From Candidatus Nitrosopumilus sp. (GTDB taxonomy: Archaea; Thermoproteota; Nitrososphaeria; Nitrososphaerales; Nitrosopumilaceae): DNA of 40,897 nucleotides. How positions within the stretch are numbered: position 1 is the first letter of the stretch; each line of letters starts with the position of its first letter. The notes beneath the pieces were generated by a model. It worked only from the letters and a program-made list of their open reading frames with translations, ran no database searches and was not told the origin of the DNA. Below, one piece after another: positions 32,835-39,455 of this stretch. The stretch covers positions 1 to 40,897 of the forward strand of contig JAOMJV010000001.1 in the NCBI GenBank assembly GCA_028351415.1, given 5' to 3'. The translations under genes and the position numbers were made by a program.

Positions 32835-33989
32835 ATGGTTGAATCTAATTATGATATTTTAGGAATTGTTGAGGGAACAACAGAGAAGGACATTAGGGAT
32901 GCATTTAGAAGATTAGCTTTACAATTTCATTCTGATCGTGGAGGAGAAAATGATCAATTTATTAAAATTAAACAAGCATATGATGATCTAAAAATTGGCA
33001 AAAAATATCCTGATACTGATATTGAAAAAATAAAAAATTCTAGAGTTTATTCTGATGAAAGTGAAGAAGATGTTAGAAGAAAAAATCAGATTTTAGGCCA
33101 AGAATTATCTAAAGAAATGAAAAGTGCTGAAGAATGGGCAACTGCATTAAATGAATCAAATTCTACAGCCACTAGATTATTTGGTTCAAAAACTCTTGGT
33201 GAAATTGAATTAGAAAGAAAAGCAACTGGTACTTTATCTATTAAGGGTAACTTTATGGCTGGAAGTTTAACCTATGACGGTCCAATAATTATGCAAGGAA
33301 GTATTACCAGTCCCTCTTGGACACAAGAATTTAAAACTAATATTCATCTAACTAAAGGAGATTTCAAATTCATTAATCCATTGGAAAATAAGTATAAAAT
33401 TGAAAATGGCGCAAGAATTATTGTAGATAATGGAAATGTTGTTGTAGGTAATATTTATGGTAGAAAATATAGGGTTGAGGATAAAGATGGTAGAGTTGGA
33501 ATTTTTCAAATTCAAGAAAATAGAACAAGTATTTCAGCTCTAAACGGAAAAATTATTGCTGAAGATATTTCAAATACTGTGTCACTTGATGCTGATACTA
33601 TTATTGTTCTTAATGTGGAACAAGACTCAATACTATTGGGACGTGAAATTTTATTTTATGGAGAAAAATTAACTTTTGATTCTGTAATTAAATTAAAAAA
33701 AAATGGTACAATTAGATTCTTTGAAAAGTTTTCAATACAAGGATTAAGTGGTGATGCAATGATTGAATTAGAAAATGGTAAAAAAATTAGATTATTTGAT
33801 CTTAAAACTAAAAAAATTAAAGATTTATCTGATGACCTTATTTCTCATAAAGAAAATTATGACAAGGATGCCACTTTGGTTGGTAATGGATTTACAATCA
33901 CATATGATATGTTGGATAATCTTTCAAAAAAACAAGAAACTAAACAAAAAAGCAACTGGTCATCAAAATTTGGATTTTCTAAAAAATAG
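32835..33989 (+). CDS. J-domain protein with HSD in place of HPD
   Basis: A 384-residue cytoplasmic protein. An N-terminal J domain (1-60: YDILGIVEGTTEKDIRDAF then LALQFHSDRGGENDQF) has lost the HPD proline, needed in known J proteins to stimulate Hsp70 ATPase; the codon is TCT, one change from CCT. The long C-terminal part (about 125-345) is rich in short beta strands (LSIKGNFMAGSLTYDGPII, GNVVVGNIYGRKYRV) and could form a beta-solenoid. There is no zinc-finger domain as in DnaJ. It probably does not act as an ordinary co-chaperone. Function unknown. Confidence 0.78.
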   Translation: MVESNYDILGIVEGTTEKDIRDAFRRLALQFHSDRGGENDQFIKIKQAYDDLKIGKKYPDTDIEKIKNSRVYSDESEEDVRRKNQILGQELSKEMKSAEEWATALNESNSTATRLFGSKTLGEIELERKATGTLSIKGNFMAGSLTYDGPIIMQGSITSPSWTQEFKTNIHLTKGDFKFINPLENKYKIENGARIIVDNGNVVVGNIYGRKYRVEDKDGRVGIFQIQENRTSISALNGKIIAEDISNTVSLDADTIIVLNVEQDSILLGREILFYGEKLTFDSVIKLKKNGTIRFFEKFSIQGLSGDAMIELENGKKIRLFDLKTKKIKDLSDDLISHKENYDKDATLVGNGFTITYDMLDNLSKKQETKQKSNWSSKFGFSKK

Positions 33990-34072
33990 TTAATTTTTCC
34001 TTATTTTGATTAATTGTGTATGAACTCAGAAAAGTAAAATAATAAAAAGAAATTAAAAATTGTAGAACTAAT

Positions 34073-34372
34073 CTAATCGATTAATTCGGTCCAACCTTTA
34101 ACGAAGACTGAGTCTTTGTGGAGTGGGACTGGTTGTCCGACTGTAAAGTCCATTGGTCTCATCCAAAAGATTGCTTTTGTTGGGCATACACCTATGCATG
34201 CACCATCAGTAATACATCTCTCTGGATAGAAAACGAATGCTTTTCCTCTTTTCCAGCCTTCGACTGGTTTTACTCTTAAGACATCTGGTCCAAGTGTTGT
34301 ACAGATTTCTACGCATAGTGCGCATCCGATACACATTTGTTCACTGATGTCAGGAAGTATTGCTACTGGCAT
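34073..34372 (-). CDS. Dicluster ferredoxin with an Asp in one cluster motif
   Basis: A 99-residue electron carrier. First motif CIGCALCVEIC (Cys-x2-Cys-x2-Cys-x3-Cys). Second motif CITDGACIGVCP, in which the middle cysteine is aspartate: C-x2-D-x2-C, as in Pyrococcus ferredoxin, whose Asp-ligated cluster is labile and can lose iron. A Trp/Arg-rich stretch (GWKRGKAFVFYP) separates the motifs. Predicted TATA is AATTATATTAAG on the minus strand (about 34397-34410), and a tandem 20-bp repeat lies further upstream. It probably passes electrons to or from oxidoreductases or complex I; partner not visible. Confidence 0.85.
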   Translation of the reverse strand: MPVAILPDISEQMCIGCALCVEICTTLGPDVLRVKPVEGWKRGKAFVFYPERCITDGACIGVCPTKAIFWMRPMDFTVGQPVPLHKDSVFVKGWTELID

Positions 34373-34426
34373 TATGAATTAAAATCATGATTTGAGCTTA
34401 ATATAATTTTCTTAACTTTATCTATC

Positions 34427-34466
34427 TATAACACCGTTTGAAATTTTATAACGCCGTTTTAAATTA
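34427..34466. repeat. Tandem 20-bp repeat upstream of the ferredoxin gene
   Basis: TATAACACCGTTTGAAATTT (34427-34446) is followed at once by TATAACGCCGTTTTAAATTA (34447-34466), two near-identical 20-bp units with three differences. They lie 55-94 nt upstream of the ferredoxin start, beyond its TATA box, a position suited to an activator or co-regulator binding two turns of helix apart. Confidence 0.55.
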
Positions 34467-34484
34467 GATCGCTACAAAATTCAC

Positions 34485-35075
34485 TTAATTATTTTTAGAT
34501 TTACTCGTGTTATTGTCTACTAATTTGATAATTAGATCATTTTTATTTTTTTTAAGAAAATAAACTCCTGTTTTTGCTGATTTCATAATATGTTTTCCTC
34601 CTGGTGATAATATCCATTCACTATTTTCTTTTTTTCTACTCATTGCAGTTATCAAAATTGTAGAATTAGCTTGTTTTCCTAATGACGAGAGTAACATTAT
34701 ACATGAATTGACAAATCTGGCAGATTCTAAATCATCAAATAAATTGTAAATTCCATTAAATGAATCAATAATGATTAGAAATTCTTTTTCTGATATTTTA
34801 GTAATAATTTCTGATAGTTTTTCTTTCCAATTTAGCTTATTTGGTTGAAAAATCATCAAATTATTTTTTTTTTGAATAATTTTGGATTCAATATATCCTG
34901 AATACAGTAAATCCATATCTACAAAAATAATTGGTTTATCTATAGAGGTAATTATTTTATTCAAAAATTCTATCTTATGAAAAGAATCTGAACATAATAC
35001 TAAATTTGGTACATTTTTTTTAAATTCTTTTTGAACATCATTGAAAATTATCTCAGGATTTTTATCCAACACCAT
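34485..35075 (-). CDS. RecA-like protein lacking a P-loop
   Basis: A 196-residue protein. A Walker B-like LIIIDSFNGIYNLFDD (about 98-113) and a following sensor-like NSTILITAMSRK and SPGGKHIMKSAKTGVYFLKK fit a RecA/RadA/KaiC core fold. The expected GxxGxGKT before strand 1 is replaced by NLVLCSDSFHKIEFL, so ATP binding is doubtful. It looks like a degenerate RadB/KaiC paralogue, possibly a scaffold or regulator. Its start is 24 bp from the divergent class V aminotransferase. Function unknown. Confidence 0.65.
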   Translation of the reverse strand: MVLDKNPEIIFNDVQKEFKKNVPNLVLCSDSFHKIEFLNKIITSIDKPIIFVDMDLLYSGYIESKIIQKKNNLMIFQPNKLNWKEKLSEIITKISEKEFLIIIDSFNGIYNLFDDLESARFVNSCIMLLSSLGKQANSTILITAMSRKKENSEWILSPGGKHIMKSAKTGVYFLKKNKNDLIIKLVDNNTSKSKNN

Positions 35076-35098
35076 AATACTATTTTACAGATATAATA

Positions 35099-36250
35099 AT
35101 GAATTTAGCATCAAAAGATATTTCTGATGATTTCCATTCATCAAAAAAAATCTATCTGAATAATGCATCTGTATCTTTGATGCCATTACAAAGCATAGAT
35201 GCCATGAAGGAATTTTTAATTTCATACAATTCCATAGGTCCTGATTCTAAGGATTCAGAATCTTTTATTGCAGAAAAATTAGATAATGTGAGAAAAATTA
35301 TTGCAAAAATTATTTCTTGCCAACCTGATGAAGTTGTTCTAACCCAGAGTACTACTGATGGAATTAATATTGTTGCAAATGGACTTTCATTTGATAATAA
35401 ATCTAATATTATAATTCGTGGAATGACTCATGAACACCATTCAAATTTTTATCCGTGGATTAAATTAAAAGATAAACTTTCAGTAAGAAGTCTTTTAATC
35501 GATAAAAATGGATTTTTTGAATTAGATAATTTAAAATCAAATATTGACGAAAATACAAAATTAGTTGCTTTAAGTCATGCTTTGTACAATACTGGTTCAA
35601 TATTACCAATAGAAAAAATTTCTAAAATTCTTAATAATAAAATTCCATTTTTTATTGACAGTGCACAAACAATAGGATGTATTGGTGATCATGATGTTTC
35701 CAAACTTAAATGTAATTTTATGTCGTTTAATGGTTCTAAATGGCTCTGTGGTCCAATGGGAACTGGTTTATTTTATTGTAATCGAAAGTCTAGCGAATTA
35801 TTAGAATCAAAAACAATTGGTGGTGAATCTGCAATTACTGATGCTGAAAATAATTTAATTTTTAAAGATTTACCTGATAAATTTCAAACTGGTTTTAGAA
35901 ATTATGTTGGAATTGTTGGATTAGAATCTTCTGCAAAATATTTGTTAAATTTTGGCATGGAAAATATTCGTAAAAAAAATCAACACCTATCCACTCTTTT
36001 TAGAGAGGAATTACTAAAAATACCTAAAGTTGTTTTGTATGGTCCAGAAGATCCAAATCAACGAACTAGCATTGTATCTTTCAATATCGAAGGTTTAGAT
36101 TCACAAAAAATAGTGGATAAACTTGAAAAACAAAATATTATTTTAGCTGTAAGGGAGATTATGGAAAAAAAGATTATTCGTGTTTCTCCTCATTTTTTTA
36201 ATACTGATTCAGAAATGCTTAAAGTTATTGATGAAATTAAAAAACTATAG
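35099..36250 (+). CDS. Class V aminotransferase (PLP), not a typical cysteine desulfurase
   Basis: A 383-residue PLP enzyme. YLNNASVSLMP at the start, HEHHSNFYPW (H114 stacks on PLP), FFIDSAQTIG (D187, Q190) and MSFNGSKWLCGPMGTG (Schiff-base K214) place it in the SufS/isopenicillin-epimerase-like group. The active-site cysteine of desulfurases (usually in an RxGxHC-type loop) is not present: the segment here is VREIMEKKIIRVSPHF. It may be an epimerase, lyase or aminotransferase instead. It overlaps the convergent RAM-domain gene by 6 bp. Confidence 0.85.
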   Translation: MNLASKDISDDFHSSKKIYLNNASVSLMPLQSIDAMKEFLISYNSIGPDSKDSESFIAEKLDNVRKIIAKIISCQPDEVVLTQSTTDGINIVANGLSFDNKSNIIIRGMTHEHHSNFYPWIKLKDKLSVRSLLIDKNGFFELDNLKSNIDENTKLVALSHALYNTGSILPIEKISKILNNKIPFFIDSAQTIGCIGDHDVSKLKCNFMSFNGSKWLCGPMGTGLFYCNRKSSELLESKTIGGESAITDAENNLIFKDLPDKFQTGFRNYVGIVGLESSAKYLLNFGMENIRKKNQHLSTLFREELLKIPKVVLYGPEDPNQRTSIVSFNIEGLDSQKIVDKLEKQNIILAVREIMEKKIIRVSPHFFNTDSEMLKVIDEIKKL

Positions 36251-36502
36251 ATTTTCTTGTTCTTCAATTACAATCATAGTTAATGTTGATTGAACTCTAC
36301 TGATTTTTCTAATTTTATTAGTGATTAATGCACGTAATTTTTCAGCATCATCTGATGTTAATTTTAAAACTATATCATATACTCCGTATACCCCTCTAAC
36401 CTCGAATTTTATATCTTCATTTGCGAGTTTTTCTTTTATTTCTGTAATTATTGATACATCTGATCCTAAGTCTGAATTTAGTAAAACATACGCAGTAGGC
36501 AT
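36245..36502 (-). CDS. Stand-alone RAM (Lrp/AsnC ligand-binding) domain protein
   Basis: An 85-residue protein with the beta-alpha-beta-beta-alpha-beta RAM fold: AYVLLNSDLGSDVSIITEI, VRGVYGVYDIVLKLTSDD and RKISRVQSTLTMIVI. It lacks the helix-turn-helix of full Lrp/AsnC regulators. Such proteins oligomerise and bind amino acids, and may regulate partner Lrp proteins. The 3' end overlaps the aminotransferase gene by 6 bp. Confidence 0.88.
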   Translation of the reverse strand: MPTAYVLLNSDLGSDVSIITEIKEKLANEDIKFEVRGVYGVYDIVLKLTSDDAEKLRALITNKIRKISRVQSTLTMIVIEEQENL

Positions 36503-36618
36503 GATCTTTTTTTTATCAAAAGAGTATTTAACTTTTCATAATTTAAAATTTAAATTTTTTATTTTTAATAAATATTATTTCGCAATGCTAAAAATATAGT
36601 AAATATGATTATATCTTA

Positions 36619-37113
36619 ATGAGTAAACCTGGTAATATTTGGAGAAAAGTTCATGGTAAAATTACAAAAAAACCTACTAATTTTTCTTGGTTAATTGAGG
36701 AAAAATTAGCTGGTTCTGGAATTCCTACATCTTTAGATGAATTTGAGTGGCTTCTAAATCAAGGAGTAAAATCTATTGTAACTATGACTGAAAACTCATT
36801 ACCTGATGATTGGACTCAACAAATTGATTATCTACATATACCAACAGCTGACTTTCATGCTCCAAATATGGAAGAAATAGATTCTGCAGTTGAATTTATT
36901 CAAAACCAAATTCAAAATAATCAATCAGTGATGGTTCATTGTGCTGCTGGATTAGGAAGAGCTGGAACAATTCTTGCATGTTATTTTATAAAATACAAAA
37001 AACTTTCAGCTATTCAAGCAATTAAAAAAATTCGAGATGAAAGGCCTGGTTCAATTCAATCTGATGTACAAGAATTAGCAATTAGTTATTATGAAAAATA
37101 TGTAAGAAATTAG
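36619..37113 (+). CDS. Dual-specificity protein phosphatase
   Basis: A 164-residue cysteine-dependent phosphatase. Signature VHCAAGLGRAGT gives C108 and R114 of the CX5R loop; the general-acid Asp is D78 in PTADFHAP. The RPGSIQSDVQE segment after it is characteristic of the small archaeal/DUSP23-like group. Likely dephosphorylates phosphotyrosine or phosphoserine in the cytoplasm; it could counter the predicted kinase at 20850-21611, though there is no direct evidence. Confidence 0.9.
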   Translation: MSKPGNIWRKVHGKITKKPTNFSWLIEEKLAGSGIPTSLDEFEWLLNQGVKSIVTMTENSLPDDWTQQIDYLHIPTADFHAPNMEEIDSAVEFIQNQIQNNQSVMVHCAAGLGRAGTILACYFIKYKKLSAIQAIKKIRDERPGSIQSDVQELAISYYEKYVRN

Positions 37114-37114
37114 T

Positions 37115-37261
37115 TTAAACCCAATCTGAAACTAATTTTCCGTCAACGTTTTTAATTTTTAACGTTTTATTCTCTTGAAAGTACAAAGTTAATCCACCTT
37201 CAGCATCTGGATCTTCAACCTTTACCAATTCTAACATTTTAATTTGATCATATTTTTCCAT
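37115..37261 (-). CDS. Small protein of a tandem pair (48 aa)
   Basis: A 48-residue ORF found by reading the reverse strand: it starts MEKYDQIKMLELVKVEDPDA and ends VDGKLVSDWV. It matches the neighbour at 37272-37424 in order and spacing (M-x-KYD, then VEDPDAEGG versus VEEPDKDGG, a hydrophobic strand, and a closing VDGK). Predicted all-beta, acidic N-terminal half. Upstream copy ends 10 bp from this start, so the two are one transcript. Function unknown. Confidence 0.72.
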   Translation of the reverse strand: MEKYDQIKMLELVKVEDPDAEGGLTLYFQENKTLKIKNVDGKLVSDWV

Positions 37262-37271
37262 TCATAATCAC

Positions 37272-37424
37272 CTATTCTGGAATTGATATGGTCTCAATTT
37301 TTCCATCAACTGGTTTGATAAACATAAACCTGTTATCTTTAAAGATAAAAGTAATACCTCCATCTTTATCAGGTTCTTCGACTTCAAGAATTGGTTGTCC
37401 TAATAGACCATCATATTTTGCCAT
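37272..37424 (-). CDS. Small protein of a tandem pair (50 aa)
   Basis: A 50-residue ORF: starts MAKYDGLLGQPILEVEEPDK, then DGGITFIFKDNRFMFI, and ends KPVDGKIETISIPE. It is the paralogue of the 48-residue gene immediately downstream. Both carry a P-D-x-x-GG turn between two strands and a VDGK segment, suggesting a minimal beta-sheet domain. Both genes lie between the phosphatase and the hypothetical gene at 37456-37992. No family recognised. Confidence 0.74.
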   Translation of the reverse strand: MAKYDGLLGQPILEVEEPDKDGGITFIFKDNRFMFIKPVDGKIETISIPE

Positions 37425-37455
37425 TACTTATCCCAGAAAAAAGTTCCTTATATCC

Positions 37456-37992
37456 CTAATTGATTATGACTTCTATTTCATTAGAACTATTTTTGATACT
37501 TCCAGGCTCAGTAAAATCGTGTTTTTGCCATGATGAAAATGCTTCAGCTCCAATCTTGTGTTTACCTTTTCCTAAATCAGATGCTTTGAAAACAAATTTT
37601 TCATTAAAGTCAAAGAATTCTTCTCTTACTTCTTCTTCAGAAAGTCTGATGAATGGTTCAAAGTTTTTTGCTATTTGAACCCAAATTCTTCTATCTTTCA
37701 TTGGATTTACTAATTTTGGATTTCTTGTCCAGAAAATTGCAGCTTTTCGGTATGAATCTACAATTTTCCCTAATCCCTTCTTTCTAAATCCACCAGATGT
37801 CAATTTTACACCGTATTTCAGCTTCATTGAAACATCATTGTTATTGTATGCTTTAGTCCAATTTGCTTCATTGAACGAATTTCTTATATCACCTTGAACT
37901 GAAAATTGGACATTTATCTCAATATTTTCATCAGATGAGTACTCCTCCTTGGATTTTACTAGTGTTATTTCTGATATTTTGCTTTCTGCCAT
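37456..37992 (-). CDS. Conserved hypothetical soluble protein
   Basis: A 178-residue protein without signal peptide or membrane helix. The N-terminus has alternating strand-like stretches (KISEITLVKSKEEYSSDENI, EINVQFSVQGDI) that recall a beta-sandwich. A basic middle (GGFRKKGLGKIVDSYRKAAI) is followed by an acidic helix (RLSEEEVREEFFDFNEK) and a final DLGKGKHKIGAEAF. It shares a strand with the two tandem small genes downstream (31-bp gap) and is divergent from rpo11 (50-bp spacer). Function unknown. Confidence 0.7.
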   Translation of the reverse strand: MAESKISEITLVKSKEEYSSDENIEINVQFSVQGDIRNSFNEANWTKAYNNNDVSMKLKYGVKLTSGGFRKKGLGKIVDSYRKAAIFWTRNPKLVNPMKDRRIWVQIAKNFEPFIRLSEEEVREEFFDFNEKFVFKASDLGKGKHKIGAEAFSSWQKHDFTEPGSIKNSSNEIEVIIN

Positions 37993-38009
37993 TGTTCCTG
38001 TTCATATGA

Positions 38010-38018
38010 TTTATATCC
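38010..38018 (+). promoter_or_regulatory. TATA box of rpo11
   Basis: TTTATATCC is centred 29 nt before the ATG at 38043, predicting a leader of a few nucleotides. It drives the transcription/replication gene cluster that follows. Confidence 0.55.
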
Positions 38019-38042
38019 GCAATAAGTGCCTTTTCTGAATAC

Positions 38043-38315
38043 ATGGATGCGCAAGTTATTAGTTCAGAAGCTAAAGAAATGACTATTTCTATCACAGAAA
38101 CTGATATTGGAATATTATACATTATTCAACATGACCTTCTAAAGGCTTCAAATGTTGATTTTGCAGGTGTAATTATTAAACATCCATTAACCAATGAATG
38201 TTGGATGAGAATTAATTCTAGTACAAAACCGTTATCTGAAGTTAAAAAATCAACAGAATCCTCAATAAAAATGGCAGAAGAATTTAAACAATTATTCATT
38301 TCAAAATTAGGGTAA
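38043..38315 (+). CDS. rpo11: RNA polymerase subunit Rpo11 (RpoL)
   Basis: A 90-residue assembly subunit that pairs with Rpo3 as the counterpart of eukaryotic Rpb11/bacterial alpha-NTD. Diagnostic segment: LYIIQHDLLKASNVDFAGV followed by KHPLTNECWMRI, matching the 'L..l...V.fAgy...HPl' motif. Length is standard. The tfs gene starts 6 bp downstream. Confidence 0.9.
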   Translation: MDAQVISSEAKEMTISITETDIGILYIIQHDLLKASNVDFAGVIIKHPLTNECWMRINSSTKPLSEVKKSTESSIKMAEEFKQLFISKLG

Positions 38316-38321
38316 ATTAGA

Positions 38322-38639
38322 TTGAAATTTTGCCCCAAATGTGAGGTTAAACTAAAAAAAGGTGATTCTGGCCTTGAATGTTCAAAATGTGGTTACGTTG
38401 AAGGAGAGAAAGTAACAAAAAAGAAAAAAATTATTACTGAAGATGAACCTGATTTCTCACTTCTTGCTTTTGAAGGCGATGAAGGTGAAGATACTAATCC
38501 TACAACAAAGATTGATTGTGAAAAATGTGGACATGATGAAGCAGTAGCTTGGATGTTTCAAACTAGAAGTGCAGATGAACCAACAACCCGATTTTATCGT
38601 TGTCAAAAATGTAAATACACTTGGCGTGATTACACATAA
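38322..38639 (+). CDS. tfs: Transcription factor S (TFIIS/RpoM-like)
   Basis: A 105-residue RNA-cleavage factor that rescues backtracked RNA polymerase. N-terminal zinc ribbon CPKC...CSKC (4-23); acidic linker; C-terminal ribbon CEKCGHDEAVAW and RSADEPTTRFYRC with CQKCKYTW. The DE pair in RSADEP is the catalytic hairpin. TTG start 6 bp after rpo11, with no clear ribosome-binding site; probably translated through coupling. Confidence 0.93.
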   Translation: MKFCPKCEVKLKKGDSGLECSKCGYVEGEKVTKKKKIITEDEPDFSLLAFEGDEGEDTNPTTKIDCEKCGHDEAVAWMFQTRSADEPTTRFYRCQKCKYTWRDYT

Positions 38640-38673
38640 GGTTTAACTGGAACTTATAGTCAAGAAAAATGAA

Positions 38674-39420
38674 TTGACTTTTGGTGCAAAAACAAATGGC
38701 TCAGATGATCTAAAAGCCATAATTTCTGCAATATCTACACTGGTTGAAGAAGCAACTTTTGTTGCAACAGCTGAAGGAATTACTTTTCGAGGAATGGATC
38801 CATCTCACGTTGCTCTTATTGATATATCCTGGCCAAATTCAGCATTTGAAAAATATGAATGTGATAGTGATATTAAATTTGGAGTTCGAATAGATGAATT
38901 TTCTAAACTTATCAAACGAGCAGATAAAAAAGATAGTATTGAAATCAGTATTTCTGAAGAAAAAATGTTACTTGTAACAGTTGGAAAAAATAAAAAATAC
39001 AAAATTCGCTTAATTGAAAGTTCTGCAACTGATACACCATTACCAAAAATTCCATATGATTCAAAAATCGTTTTAACTTCTTCAAAATTTGATAAAATTC
39101 TTGGTGATGTCCAAGTTGTATCTGACTATCTTACTATCAATACATCCGATTCTAAGGGTGATTTTTCAGGAAAAGGTGATTCTGGTGAAGTAATTATTGA
39201 ATTGGATAAAGATGCTGACGATATTGAAGAAATTTCTTCAAAAGCAGATAGTGTTGGTACTTACAGCCTTGAATATCTTAATCCTGTAGTTAAAGCAGTG
39301 GGCAGTAATGCTGGATTTATCACATGTGAATTTTCAAGCGCAAAACCACTCAGAATTGAATTTAAGGTTGCAAATATTGGTAGAATCCACTTTTATCTTG
39401 CTCCACGAGTGGAAACTTAA
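38674..39420 (+). CDS. pcn: PCNA sliding clamp
   Basis: The replication processivity clamp, 248 residues, forming a ring that tethers polymerase D, ligase and FEN1. Recognised from FRGMDPSHVALIDISWP (about 48-64), RIDEFSKLIKRADKKDSIEI and the C-terminal NIGRIHFYLAPRVE. It starts at TTG with TTTAAC (38642-38647) about 29 nt upstream, so a promoter of its own is likely besides read-through from tfs. The polymerase subunits in this window (3300 and 9053) are its partners; DP2 ends in a PIP-like sequence. Confidence 0.95.
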   Translation: MTFGAKTNGSDDLKAIISAISTLVEEATFVATAEGITFRGMDPSHVALIDISWPNSAFEKYECDSDIKFGVRIDEFSKLIKRADKKDSIEISISEEKMLLVTVGKNKKYKIRLIESSATDTPLPKIPYDSKIVLTSSKFDKILGDVQVVSDYLTINTSDSKGDFSGKGDSGEVIIELDKDADDIEEISSKADSVGTYSLEYLNPVVKAVGSNAGFITCEFSSAKPLRIEFKVANIGRIHFYLAPRVET

Positions 39421-39424
39421 AGCA

Positions 39425-39430
39425 TTTAAA
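39425..39430 (+). promoter_or_regulatory. TATA-like element of the aspartokinase gene
   Basis: TTTAAA is centred about 28 nt before the TTG at 39456, which supports that TTG as the start and a leaderless transcript. Confidence 0.45.
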
Positions 39431-39455
39431 GATTGAATAATTTAGTTAGTTTGAA

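Noticed and set aside
35099-36250. Annotation as SufS cysteine desulfurase.
   Set aside because: No reactive-loop cysteine is visible, although the PLP fold matches.
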